This document shows positions 24,333-32,013 of a stretch of 44,307 nt of DNA, piece after piece. The number at the start of each line of letters is the position of its first letter. The first letter of the stretch is position 1. The notes beneath the pieces are model-generated. The model saw nothing but the letters and a program-made list of their open reading frames with translations. It was not told where the DNA came from and searched no databases. This stretch comes from JBBDYD01 sp040901865 (GTDB lineage Bacteria > Bacteroidota > Ignavibacteria > UBA10030): the NCBI GenBank assembly GCA_040901865.1, contig JBBDYD010000045.1, forward strand, positions 1 through 44,307, read 5' to 3'. The translations under genes were made by a program, and so were the position numbers.

Positions 24333-24707
24333 ATGGAAAGCTACGGCGAGCAACTCAAACAACGCACAAAAGTATTTGCCGTCAAAATAATCAGATTGTT
24401 TCGCACACTCCCGAGAACAGAGGAAGCACGAGTACTAGGCCGGCAACTCCTCAGATCGGCAACTTCAGTAGCCGCAAACTATCGGGCGGCCCGAAGAGCC
24501 CGCTCCCGCGCGGAGTTTATTGCGAAAATGGGGCTGGTTGTAGAAGAAGCGGATGAAACCGTATTGTGGATAGAACTACTTCGGGATTCAGAAGTTCTTG
24601 ATGGGAGTACCTTGAAGTACTACGAGCAGGAATCCAACGAGCTTCTGGCAATTTTTGCGGCTTCCTATCATACCGCCAAGCTCACACGCAAAAGATCCAC
24701 CGCATGA
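24333..24707 (+). CDS. four-helix-bundle protein (23S rRNA IVS-type/S23 family)
   Basis: A 124-aa all-helical protein. RSATSVAANYRAARRARSRAEFIAK is the family core, given here in parts: LLRSATSVAANYRAARRA and FIAKMGLVVEEADET. This family was first seen in intervening sequences of 23S rRNA genes and is related to the Avd accessory proteins of diversity-generating retroelements, but no reverse transcriptase or rRNA gene is near. ATG 24333 is chosen because the family starts at MESYGEQLKQRTK and GGGGGTG lies upstream. The stop codon is followed at once by an 8-bp tandem repeat, a setting worth noting because family members are often found as isolated mobile-looking genes. Confidence 0.87.
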   Translation: MESYGEQLKQRTKVFAVKIIRLFRTLPRTEEARVLGRQLLRSATSVAANYRAARRARSRAEFIAKMGLVVEEADETVLWIELLRDSEVLDGSTLKYYEQESNELLAIFAASYHTAKLTRKRSTA

Positions 24708-24718
24708 CCAAATGACTT

Positions 24719-24806
24719 CATGACCACATGATCACATGATCACATGATCACATGATTACATGATTACATGATTACATGATTACATGATTACATGATTACA
24801 TGATTA
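24719..24806. repeat. 8-bp tandem repeat (CATGATCA/CATGATTA) directly before a start codon
   Basis: One degenerate unit (CATGACCA, 24719-24726) is followed by three CATGATCA units (24727-24750) and seven CATGATTA units (24751-24806), all in register. It ends 7 nt before the ATG of the aminotransferase gene, so it takes up the whole leader and ribosome site region. Copy number is likely variable. Confidence 0.95.
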
Positions 24807-24813
24807 CATTCAC

Positions 24814-25938
24814 ATGAATCTCCCCAATTTCGCCCTGGAACGATATTTCTCAAAGCACGAATTCTCCGCCCGATATCTTCTCAGCTCATCGGATTGTGAA
24901 AGCCTCTCGGTTCAGGACCTGCTGGGAATGGCCGATAGTGCCACGCGGAAACTCTGGGATTCGCTGACACTGGGGTACACTGAATCCGCGGGTCATCCAC
25001 TTTTACGCCGGGAAATCGCTAACCTCTATAAGACCGTGTGGCCGGATGATGTGCTTGTGCTTACTCCGGAAGAGGGGATCTTCATTGCGATGAACGCGCT
25101 TTTGGAGCGGGGAGACCATGCGATTATCCTCGTACCGGCCTATCAATCGCTGTATGAGGTCCCGAAAGGCCTGGGCGCGGAAGTGACGCGGTGGGAACTC
25201 GAGACGGATGGTGTTCGATGGAAGCTCGACTTCGCGTTTCTCGAACGCCATATCAAGCCGTCGACGAAACTCCTCGTCATCAACTTTCCGCACAACCCGA
25301 CAGGATTCCATGTCGATGCCGGTTTCCTGAAGAACATCGTCGATCTCGCACGGGAAAAGAATATTATCATCTTCTCAGATGAAATGTATCGGTATTCTGA
25401 ATATCGGAGCGATGACCGGCTTCCGGGAGTCTGTGATCTCTATGAAAAGGGTATCACACTGGGCGGTCTTTCGAAGTCGTTCGCACTTCCGGGTCTTCGG
25501 ATGGGATGGCTTGCCACCAAAGATCAGGAAATCATGAAGAAACTGAGATCCTTTAAGGATTACACAACAATTTGCAGCAGCGCTCCAAGCGAAATCCTGG
25601 CAATCATGGCTCTTCGGGCACGGGACAGGATCATCGACAGGACTCTGACAATCATCGAGGACAATTTGGGTCATGCCGATCAATTCTTCGCGAGGTTTCA
25701 CAGGCATTTTGAATGGATTCGCCCTTTGGCAAGTCCTGTGGCTTTTCCGCGACTCAAAGGGACGGACTCGATTGAACGGTTTTGTGACAAGCTGGTCGAG
25801 ACAAAGGCAACAATGCTCGTGCCGGGGTCGCTGTTCGACTTCCCTGGAAACCATTTTCGCGTCGGCTTGGGGCGAAAGAACTTTCCGGAGGGCCTCACAA
25901 AGCTCGGAGAATTCGTGGAGGAGCACTATTCGAAATGA
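24814..25938 (+). CDS. class I/II pyridoxal-phosphate aminotransferase
   Basis: A 374-aa fold-type I PLP enzyme. The Schiff-base lysine is in GGLSKSFALPGLRMGW (about residue 223), preceded by NFPHNPTG (about 155-162) and FSDEMYRYSEY; the C-terminal arginine motif is FRVGLGRKNF. These are typical of class I/II aminotransferases of the aspartate-aminotransferase superfamily. The amino donor cannot be told from sequence. There is no Shine-Dalgarno because the leader is the CATGATTA tandem repeat, so translation may rely on a leader-less or S1-type mechanism, or vary with repeat number. A cupin gene follows after a short word repeat. Confidence 0.9.
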   Translation: MNLPNFALERYFSKHEFSARYLLSSSDCESLSVQDLLGMADSATRKLWDSLTLGYTESAGHPLLRREIANLYKTVWPDDVLVLTPEEGIFIAMNALLERGDHAIILVPAYQSLYEVPKGLGAEVTRWELETDGVRWKLDFAFLERHIKPSTKLLVINFPHNPTGFHVDAGFLKNIVDLAREKNIIIFSDEMYRYSEYRSDDRLPGVCDLYEKGITLGGLSKSFALPGLRMGWLATKDQEIMKKLRSFKDYTTICSSAPSEILAIMALRARDRIIDRTLTIIEDNLGHADQFFARFHRHFEWIRPLASPVAFPRLKGTDSIERFCDKLVETKATMLVPGSLFDFPGNHFRVGLGRKNFPEGLTKLGEFVEEHYSK

Positions 25939-25942
25939 TCCC

Positions 25943-25996
25943 TTCGCCTTTTTTTCATTTTCCATTTTCCATTTTCCATTTCCCATTCTTATTCCC
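25943..25996. repeat. CATTTTC/CCATTTTCC word repeat
   Basis: The spacer between the aminotransferase and cupin genes consists of CATTTTCC and CATTTCCC words after a T tract. It is the same family as the repeats at 19618-19862 and 28524-28567. Confidence 0.75.
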
Positions 25997-26356
25997 ATGA
26001 CCCCCATCAATCTCTCAAACAAATTCGCTCTGTTTCAGGAGTACTGGAATCCAAAAATCGTTGCGGAGTTGAATGACTCGCACGTCAAGCTCGTCAAACT
26101 CAAAGGCGAATTTGTCTGGCATCACCACGACAACGAAGACGAGCTGTTCCTTGTCGTTAAAGGCACCCTCCGGATGAAATTTCGCGACAATGAACAACTC
26201 GTCCGCGAAGGGGAGTTTATCATCGTTCCTAAAGGCGTCGAACACAAGCCGGTCGCTGAGGACGAAACGCATGTGATGCTCCTCGAGCCGAAAACGACTC
26301 TGAATACGGGGAATGTGAAGAATGAACGGACTGTACAAGAGTTGGGGTGGATCTAG
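25997..26356 (+). CDS. small cupin-domain protein
   Basis: A 119-aa single-domain cupin. The metal-binding motif is visible as FVWHHHDNEDELFLVVKG (motif 1: H-x-H ... E ... G, about residues 40-57) and motif 2 includes PKGVEHKPVAEDETHVMLLEP with the second histidine. Such proteins bind a metal and act as mannose-6-phosphate-isomerase-like or dioxygenase-like enzymes or as binding proteins; the substrate cannot be assigned. ATG 25997 is chosen since the in-frame extension upstream overlaps the aminotransferase gene in another frame. Confidence 0.85.
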   Translation: MTPINLSNKFALFQEYWNPKIVAELNDSHVKLVKLKGEFVWHHHDNEDELFLVVKGTLRMKFRDNEQLVREGEFIIVPKGVEHKPVAEDETHVMLLEPKTTLNTGNVKNERTVQELGWI

Positions 26357-26413
26357 GTTTTCCATCAAACCTTTCTCCGCCTGCCGGCATCCAATAGCCG
26401 GAAAAGGTGGGAC

Positions 26414-26989
26414 ATGATTGCACAACGATACGCGGAGGCATTGTTGGATCGACCGCAGGAGGCCAGTCCGCACATACCGGATCTCGTTCGCCGCGCGCAA
26501 GGCGGTGACGTCAGGGCTTTCGAGCAGCTCTACCGGGAGCATGAAGGCCGCGTGTACGCTGTGTGTCTCCGCATTATCGCGAACACCTCCAGGGCAGAGG
26601 AACTGACCCAGGACGTGTTTGTCCGTGTTTGGGAAATGCTGGGGACCTTTCGCGGGGAAAGCGCATTTTCGTCCTGGCTTCACCGGGTAGCGGTGAATAT
26701 CGTGCTGGTGGACATCCGATCGGAACGACGCTACCAGCAGCGGGTGACAACGGTGGATGACCTTGAACAATACGATCGCGAACATCCCATGACAGGTCCC
26801 GGGGAATCGATTGATCTTGAAACTGCGATGGCGAGATTGCCGAAGCAAGCCAGAGCCATTTTTGTCCTCCATGATATCGAGGGTTATCGTCACGAGGAAA
26901 TAGCGAAGACCATGGGCCTGGCGGTTGGAACCACCAAAGCACAGTTGCACCGGGCGCGGAAGCTTCTTCGGGAGGTATTAGAACAATGA
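26414..26989 (+). CDS. ECF-type RNA polymerase sigma factor
   Basis: A 191-aa sigma-70 family protein of the extracytoplasmic-function type. Region 2 is seen in AFEQLYREHEGRVYAVCLRI and AEELTQDVFVRVWEML (the DVFVRVW element of region 2.4), and region 4 in MARLPKQARAIFVLHDIEGYRHEEIAKTM, given in parts: LPKQARAIFVLHDIEGY and HEEIAKTMGLAVGTTKAQL. Region 3 is absent as expected. The stop overlaps the start of the anti-sigma gene (ATGA), so the pair is coupled. Regulated genes are not known; the sigma factor might control the YceI or dioxygenase genes downstream. Confidence 0.94.
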   Translation: MIAQRYAEALLDRPQEASPHIPDLVRRAQGGDVRAFEQLYREHEGRVYAVCLRIIANTSRAEELTQDVFVRVWEMLGTFRGESAFSSWLHRVAVNIVLVDIRSERRYQQRVTTVDDLEQYDREHPMTGPGESIDLETAMARLPKQARAIFVLHDIEGYRHEEIAKTMGLAVGTTKAQLHRARKLLREVLEQ

Positions 26990-28116
26990 ACGACCACAGA
27001 ACACATCAGCTTGACGACTATTTGGACGGCGCACTTTCTAAAACCGATGTTGCCGGCGTTGAGAACCACCTTCGGCTCTGCGCTTCTTGCAGTACCGAAC
27101 TTAAACGCATGCGACGCCTTAATCAAAAAGCGGCCAACCTTCCAAGATCAATCACCCCTCAACGGGATCTTTGGGCCGGAATCGCAGAGCGCCTTTCTGC
27201 GCATGAGCAATTGTCGCACCCTCTTGATGGTTCACATCCTGCCCGCGCAAGCGTTCTGCCACGAACAGGTCTTGGCCGGTGGATTCGATATGGTGCAGCC
27301 TTGGCCGCAATGATCGGCTTTGTTACGGTCGGCATTTGGTGGCTCTTTCTCCAGCCGCAATCGGGCTGGAATCTCGCCGTCGTGAAGGGTTCTGCAACAC
27401 TCGGGTCCAGGATCATTTCCGGAGAAGGACGAATGAACGTCGGTGAGAGGCTGGAGACGGGCAACGAGAGTAATGCTAAAATCCAGGTTGGCATCATCGG
27501 CCATGTTGACGTTGCCCCGAACACGAGCATTCGACTCTTGCAGGCATCAATGACGGACCACCGGTTGGCGCTTGACCAGGGCTCGATAACAGCAACGATC
27601 TTTGCACCGCCACGGCTGTTTTTCGTCGAAACTCCTTCTGGGTTGGCCGTTGATCTCGGCTGTGCCTACACCCTCAGCGTTGATGACGCCGGGGCTAGCA
27701 CCCTGCATGTTACCTCGGGATGGGTGGCATTGGAGTTCGATAACAGGGAGTCCATAGTGCCCGCAGGCGCCATCTGCAAGACTCGAGCCGGATTCGGACC
27801 CGGTACACCCTACCAGGAAGATGCCTCCGGTGCCCTGGTCGGCGCACTTGCGCAGTATGATTTCGAGAATGGCGGATTTGACGCCTTGCGCGTCGTCATC
27901 GATGAGGCCAGAAATATCGACTCGATCACATTGTGGCATTTATACATGCGCACGAAAGGAACACACAGGGAAGCTGTTTATGATCGCCTCTCATCGCTTG
28001 TCCCTCCACCCCGCGGTGTAACCCGCGATGGCATGCTTGCGGGGGATCCCGAGATGATCAAATTATGGCGTAAATACCTGAATCTTGGCATGGATGGATG
28101 GTGGAGGGTGTTATGA
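26986..28116 (+). CDS. transmembrane anti-sigma factor with FecR domain
   Basis: A 376-aa protein. The N-terminus holds a zinc-binding anti-sigma domain with the H-x3-C-x2-C motif in ENHLRLCASCSTEL (about residues 26-39). One TM helix lies at about 109-125 (AALAAMIGFVTVGIWWLFL). The periplasmic part (from about 135) is a FecR-like domain: GEGRMNVGERLETGNESNAKIQ and VETPSGLAVDLGCAYTLSV. A C-terminal segment (about 300-376) of unknown type follows. It overlaps the sigma gene by ATGA and probably holds that sigma factor at the membrane until a periplasmic signal arrives. The signal is unknown. Confidence 0.9.
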   Translation: MNDHRTHQLDDYLDGALSKTDVAGVENHLRLCASCSTELKRMRRLNQKAANLPRSITPQRDLWAGIAERLSAHEQLSHPLDGSHPARASVLPRTGLGRWIRYGAALAAMIGFVTVGIWWLFLQPQSGWNLAVVKGSATLGSRIISGEGRMNVGERLETGNESNAKIQVGIIGHVDVAPNTSIRLLQASMTDHRLALDQGSITATIFAPPRLFFVETPSGLAVDLGCAYTLSVDDAGASTLHVTSGWVALEFDNRESIVPAGAICKTRAGFGPGTPYQEDASGALVGALAQYDFENGGFDALRVVIDEARNIDSITLWHLYMRTKGTHREAVYDRLSSLVPPPRGVTRDGMLAGDPEMIKLWRKYLNLGMDGWWRVL

Positions 28117-28221
28117 ATGGTGTTAAGGATGATCGGTTCATCGGTTCAATTCTTTTTTTGCCCCACGTATTCACCCAGTGATTCGATGATCCGATGATCA
28201 CATGATTTAATCCCCTTCCCT
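28117..28221. other. spacer with ATGATC words
   Basis: Contains GATGATCCGATGATCACATGATTT near 28182-28206 in two runs, a short relative of the CATGATCA tandem repeat at 24719-24806, plus a T tract at 28152-28158. No gene is seen. Confidence 0.4.
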
Positions 28222-28515
28222 ATGACCCTTGCCGAACTCCGTGCGACACTCACCCAATCCGTTCCTCCTGATGGTTTGTCCATTCCGCTCCAGGGTCTTT
28301 GGTATGCAGCCAAAGGAGACTGGAAAAAGGCGCACAAGATTGTTCAGGATGACCCGAGCCCCGAATCGGCCTGGGTTCATGCCCATTTGCACAAGCAAGA
28401 GGGCGACCAATCCAATGCAATGTACTGGTATGCCCGAGCACCCCGGAATACGCTGAATCTGACCATCCAAGAGGAATGGGAAGAAATCGCTAAAACCCTG
28501 CTCGCAAAGCAATAA
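28222..28515 (+). CDS. 97-aa conserved hypothetical protein
   Basis: A soluble small protein with LQGLWYAAKGDWKKAHKIVQDD, given in parts as LQGLWYAAKGDWKKAH and SAWVHAHLHKQEGDQSNAMYWY, and the end EEWEEIAKTLL. The pattern of paired helices with A/G at helix contacts resembles a single TPR-like repeat unit. I have seen this type of sequence as an uncharacterised, widely spread family in Bacteroidota-like genomes but cannot name it. ATG 28222 has no Shine-Dalgarno. No partner gene is evident. Confidence 0.75.
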   Translation: MTLAELRATLTQSVPPDGLSIPLQGLWYAAKGDWKKAHKIVQDDPSPESAWVHAHLHKQEGDQSNAMYWYARAPRNTLNLTIQEEWEEIAKTLLAKQ

Positions 28516-28523
28516 ACCGCCCT

Positions 28524-28567
28524 TTCATTTTTTCCATTTTCCATCTCCCATCTTCCATCTTCCATTT
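28524..28567. repeat. CCATTTTCC/CCATCTTCC word repeat
   Basis: A third copy of the CCATNTTCC word family (see 19618-19862 and 25943-25996), filling the spacer after the 97-aa protein gene. Confidence 0.75.
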
Positions 28568-28638
28568 ACCGTCTCGTCCCATCCAAACCCTCCCCCTCCC
28601 TCCGGCATCTAAGAGTTAACAAAGCCAAGGAGGCCTTC

Positions 28639-29238
28639 ATGCATAGCCAACTCTTTCTCTTTTTCTTTCTCTTTGCTTCATCATCAATTTCATCAATGCT
28701 CCTCGTTGCGCAACCCATGACCCTGAAGGTTCGTAAGGATGATAGCCACATAGGATTTTCGATCTATAAATGGGCTGTGATAAAAGAGGAAGGCCGGTTT
28801 CGTGATTTCGACGGGACCATACAGTACGATCCCCGGAAACCGCTTTCCACACAGGTTCAATTCACGATCAGAGCCGCCAGTATCGACAGCCGCAATGAAA
28901 GCCGCGACGATGCTCTACGGTCTGAAGAATTTTTCCATGTGACAAAGTATCCTACGTTATCGTTCAGCAGCACTGGAATACTCTCGGCTCAGGATGGTAT
29001 TCTGAACGTCGAGGGAGACCTGACCATTCGCGGCATAAAAAAACGCGTCACTATCCCAGTCAAGGTCCTGGGAGTCACCAATGCGGGCAGCGAGCTGGGG
29101 ACTCTTGTGGGATTTGAATCGACGTTTGTTATTAATCGGGAAGATTTTAGAGTTGGAGAGGGGTGGGGAGTTATTGGCAAGGAAGCAACAATTCATCTGC
29201 TCATCGGAGCAGGATCCGGCAACGTGGCATCACGCTGA
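28639..29238 (+). CDS. YceI-family periplasmic protein
   Basis: A 199-aa protein of the YceI lipocalin-like family, which binds isoprenoid-type lipids. A signal peptide (LFLFFFLFASSSISSMLLVAQ) precedes the family core: VRKDDSHIGFSIYKWAVIKEEGRFRDFDGTI in parts HIGFSIYKWAV and GRFRDFDGTIQYDP, then DDALRSEEFFHVTKYPTLSF, given as LRSEEFFHVTKYPTLSF, and GDLTIRGIKKRVTIPV. All are hallmark segments. AAGGAG lies upstream of the ATG. It is followed closely by an exported dioxygenase-like protein and may share its transcript. Confidence 0.93.
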   Translation: MHSQLFLFFFLFASSSISSMLLVAQPMTLKVRKDDSHIGFSIYKWAVIKEEGRFRDFDGTIQYDPRKPLSTQVQFTIRAASIDSRNESRDDALRSEEFFHVTKYPTLSFSSTGILSAQDGILNVEGDLTIRGIKKRVTIPVKVLGVTNAGSELGTLVGFESTFVINREDFRVGEGWGVIGKEATIHLLIGAGSGNVASR

Positions 29239-29259
29239 CCCACAATGAAAGGGAATCCC

Positions 29260-29817
29260 ATGAAAACCATTCTCGTTGCATTACTTGTTGTTGTTTTTGG
29301 AAGTGTGAGTATAGGCCAGGAGGAAGCACCTTTTCCTCAAGCTCCCCAAAAAGTCTCCTCTGTCGCAACGATTACGGAAAAAGGTGAGCCCGGTGAGCCG
29401 CTTCGCATCACTGGAAAAGTGTTTCGATCCGACAAGAAAACACCGTATGCCGGATTGGTGCTCTATATATACCAGACTGATGCGAGCGGAGTCTATAACA
29501 AAACCGACAATTACTACGGGCGACCGCGACTGTACGGGTGGGTGAAGACAGATGAGCAAGGAAATTATGAAATCCATACAATCAAACCCGGATCATACCC
29601 TCGGAGGAAGGAAGCGGCTCATATCCATGTGACTGCCAAGGTCCCTGGCTCCCCGGCGCGGTGGCTTGACAGTTTCCTGTTTAGTGGTGACCCGAACCTC
29701 AGCAGCGCTGACCGCGAACATCCTCAAAAGCAAGGTCGGTTCTCCTACGTTCTTGTAACATCGAGAACAAGCGATGGTACACTGATCGGTTCCCGCGATT
29801 TTGCCTTCGACAAATGA
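29260..29817 (+). CDS. exported intradiol ring-cleavage dioxygenase-like protein
   Basis: A 185-aa protein with a signal peptide (MKTILVALLVVVFGSVSIGQ) and a single Dioxygenase_C domain. Residues matching the four iron ligands of protocatechuate 3,4-dioxygenase are all visible: Tyr79 (GVYN), Tyr113 (IKPGSYP), His121 and His123 (AAHIHV). The loop between Tyr113 and His121 is shorter than in the classic enzyme. Exported stand-alone members exist in Bacteroidota but their substrates are unknown; no aromatic-degradation genes lie nearby. ATG 29260 is preferred over 29245 because AAAGGGA lies just upstream and the signal peptide begins there. Confidence 0.82.
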   Translation: MKTILVALLVVVFGSVSIGQEEAPFPQAPQKVSSVATITEKGEPGEPLRITGKVFRSDKKTPYAGLVLYIYQTDASGVYNKTDNYYGRPRLYGWVKTDEQGNYEIHTIKPGSYPRRKEAAHIHVTAKVPGSPARWLDSFLFSGDPNLSSADREHPQKQGRFSYVLVTSRTSDGTLIGSRDFAFDK

Positions 29818-29994
29818 CCACTTGCCAAGACCGTAAGCTCGCTTCATCGCACGCCCATCAGCATCTTACCGGAAGCCTGCAACTTCTTTCTCTCTCAGGC
29901 GATACACTATTGAACACCAGTTCCCGCAACGCCGGTTCATACACACCATCACCGTCCGCCACTCCCGCGGACCAATACCGAAGGAGAATTCTCA

Positions 29995-30888
29995 ATGAGA
30001 ATGTCCATTGCATTATTGATCGTTCTTTTCTTTGCCGCACTGAACACTTCAAACGCCCAAGAGCAGAAAGGTCTGATTGTCACCACAGACTGGCTTGCCA
30101 ACAACCTGAATGATCCCAACCTCGTGGTTCTCCATGTGGCCGGTACCCGCCGGGAGTATCTGAACGGCCATATTCTCGGTTCACGGTTCCTTTGGACCGG
30201 ATCGTTTGCCCAGGACAACCCCGAACTTACCTTCGAGGTCGTTCCCGTAAGCAAACTTGTCTCCGCTCTTGAAGATCTCGGTATCACCAACAAATCGAAG
30301 ATCATTCTCTGCTTCAGCCGCAGCTCGGTAACGATGGCAACGAGGATGTTTGTCACGCTCGACTTTGCGGGGCTTGGTGCTCAAACCTCATTTCTGGATG
30401 GCGGATTTGAACTCTGGAAATCAGAAGACCGCCCCATCTCAAAGGAAGCACCGCTTGTCAAACATTCGACGTTGACGCCGGTGATCAAGAACTCGGCGGT
30501 CGTTACCGTGGAGACAGTGAAATCTGCCATCGGCGACCCTAACACTGCAATCATTGATGCAAGGGCAGAACGTTTTTATCAGGGGGCTCCGGGCGGATTC
30601 TCCAGGGGCGGGCATATTCCCGGCGCTGTCAATATCCCATTTTCCGGCATCGTGGATTCTACAAACAAGTTTCTGAGTTACACCACTTTGAAAACAATGT
30701 TTGAAAAGGCCGGTGTCACAACGGGCAAGAAGGTGATCGCCTATTGTCATATTGGACAACAGGCGACGTTGGTGTATTTCGCCTCCCGCTATCTTGGACA
30801 CGAAGCAAGCTTGTACGACGGGTCGTTTGAAGACTGGAGTTCCCGCGAAGAGCTTCCTCTGGAAACGCCGCCGGCAAAATCTCAATGA
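29995..30888 (+). CDS. exported two-domain rhodanese (thiosulfate sulfurtransferase type)
   Basis: A 297-aa protein with a signal peptide (about residues 1-21) and two rhodanese domains. The C-terminal active-site loop is CHIGQQA (Cys251), preceded by IIDARAERFYQG and GHIPGAVNIPF. The N-terminal domain has a Cys as well (Cys106, CFSRSS), although this domain is usually inactive. Sulfur transfer from thiosulfate or a related donor to cyanide or another acceptor in the periplasm is the family role. AAGGAG sits before the ATG. A decayed Kelch-type sequence follows directly. Confidence 0.9.
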   Translation: MRMSIALLIVLFFAALNTSNAQEQKGLIVTTDWLANNLNDPNLVVLHVAGTRREYLNGHILGSRFLWTGSFAQDNPELTFEVVPVSKLVSALEDLGITNKSKIILCFSRSSVTMATRMFVTLDFAGLGAQTSFLDGGFELWKSEDRPISKEAPLVKHSTLTPVIKNSAVVTVETVKSAIGDPNTAIIDARAERFYQGAPGGFSRGGHIPGAVNIPFSGIVDSTNKFLSYTTLKTMFEKAGVTTGKKVIAYCHIGQQATLVYFASRYLGHEASLYDGSFEDWSSREELPLETPPAKSQ

Positions 30889-30906
30889 CGAGTTCCCCCA
30901 TTTAAC

Positions 30907-31282
30907 TCAAGCGCTTCAGCACATTCATTTCTGGATGGCCTCTGGGTGTTCGGATGATCAGAGGACAATCTGTGGCATTCCGGTAACAGTCGCAATTGGG
31001 AGTTCACGAAAAAGTGCAAGGATTCCCGGGCGGCACGCGGGAAAAACCATTACGTTTGACGGGAAGTTGTGGCTCTTTGGCGGGGAAGGTCGAAATGACG
31101 TTTGGTCTTCTGCAGACGGGGAATCCTGGACACGCCTTGGGGATGCGCCATGGTCTAAGCGCTCCCCGGGGCCGTCAGTTGTTTTTCTTGACCGATTGTT
31201 GATCTTTGGCGGAAAAACAGGAAGAGCCAACGATCGGGGAGATGATCTCTGGACTCTCCAGCGAAGAAAAACAACGCCCTGA
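30907..31282 (+). pseudogene. Kelch-repeat protein remnant
   Basis: Two reading frames together resemble a Kelch/galactose-oxidase-type beta propeller. In the first, SAHSFLDGLWVFG is followed by an in-frame TGA (30955-30957) and then SEDNLWHSGNSRNWEF. A frame change near 31025 leads into GRHAGKTITFDGKLWLFGG, NDVWSSADGESWTRL and SVVFLDRLLIFGGKTG, which stops at 31280-31282. At least one nonsense change and one frameshift are present, and both ends are missing. The original product was probably a secreted Kelch protein. The remnant sits between the rhodanese stop and the haem-binding protein gene. Confidence 0.75.
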
Positions 31283-31379
31283 AGAAAGAGGGAACTTTTT
31301 CCGGGAAAAAGCATTTCATACTCTGAAGTGTTTTGTATATTCTTTGCATCATGCGAATCAAATTGTTTGGAGGAGTCCA

Positions 31380-31853
31380 ATGAAACAAATCCTTCGATGG
31401 AGCGGAATTACCATCGTAACGGTGTTTATCATTATTCAGTTCTTCAGGTCCGAGCGGACAAATCCACCTGTTGATCCCTCCAATACCCTCTATTCCGCGG
31501 TCCATGTTCCCGAAAATGTCCGGACCATCCTTGAGCGTTCGTGCTTTGATTGTCATTCCAATGAAACCCGTTGGCCATGGTATAGCGCCATAGCACCCGC
31601 AATGTGGGTGGTGGCTCACGACGTCGAGGAGGCCCGCGAAAACCTCAATTTTTCCGAGTTCGGTACGTACAAGCCCCTCCGCGCGGTTGCCAAACTTGAC
31701 ATGGTGTGCGAACAGCTCATCAATCGAAACATGCCACTTCCGGAGTATCTCGTCCTTCATCCGGGTGCTCAGATCTCAAAAGAAGAAGTCGATATTATTT
31801 GTGATTGGATCGAAAGCGCCCGCGACAGCTTGTACAATCGCGGCGAAAAGTAA
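31380..31853 (+). CDS. haem-binding domain protein (single CXXCH)
   Basis: A 157-aa protein with an N-terminal TM anchor (about residues 7-22) and one CXXCH motif in ERSCFDCHSNETRWPWYSAIAP. The segment RWPWYSAIAPAMW and VAHDVEEARENLNFSEF are the marks of the haem-binding domain family common in Bacteroidota, in which one haem c is attached. It probably transfers electrons at the outer face of the inner membrane. ATG 31380 has GGAGG 9 nt upstream. It precedes nrfHA by 160 bp with its own spacer and promoter-like motif, so co-transcription is uncertain. Confidence 0.88.
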   Translation: MKQILRWSGITIVTVFIIIQFFRSERTNPPVDPSNTLYSAVHVPENVRTILERSCFDCHSNETRWPWYSAIAPAMWVVAHDVEEARENLNFSEFGTYKPLRAVAKLDMVCEQLINRNMPLPEYLVLHPGAQISKEEVDIICDWIESARDSLYNRGEK

Positions 31854-31973
31854 CTCTGGCGACAAAGAAGGTCCGGGAACCGGTTTCTCCTTGTTGCTTA
31901 CCTCCTGATTTGAAAACATTGAGCCTCGGTCTCAGTTACACTCTTATTTGACCCACAAGCATTTGCTTTCACG

Positions 31974-32002
31974 TTGACCTTGCCGCGACCGTTCCCTATC
32001 TT
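31974..32002 (+). promoter_or_regulatory. candidate sigma-70-type promoter for nrfHA
   Basis: TTGACC (31974-31979) and TATCTT (31997-32002) are separated by 17 nt and lie just ahead of the nrfH ATG at 32014, which would leave a very short leader of about 5-10 nt. The spacing fits a housekeeping promoter, but this lineage may prefer other motifs, so the call is tentative. Confidence 0.35.
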
Positions 32003-32013
32003 CCTGCGTTCGC

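Noticed and set aside
24333..24707. Diversity-generating retroelement suggested by the Avd-like protein
   Set aside because: No reverse transcriptase, template repeat or variable repeat is found nearby.
26015..26950. 311-codon open frame on the minus strand opposite the cupin and sigma-factor genes
   Set aside because: Fully antisense to two recognised genes, crosses their spacer, and shows no protein-like motif.
30752..30906. In-frame upstream extension of the Kelch remnant into the rhodanese gene
   Set aside because: Overlaps the conserved rhodanese C-terminus in another frame; the Kelch pattern starts only after the rhodanese stop.
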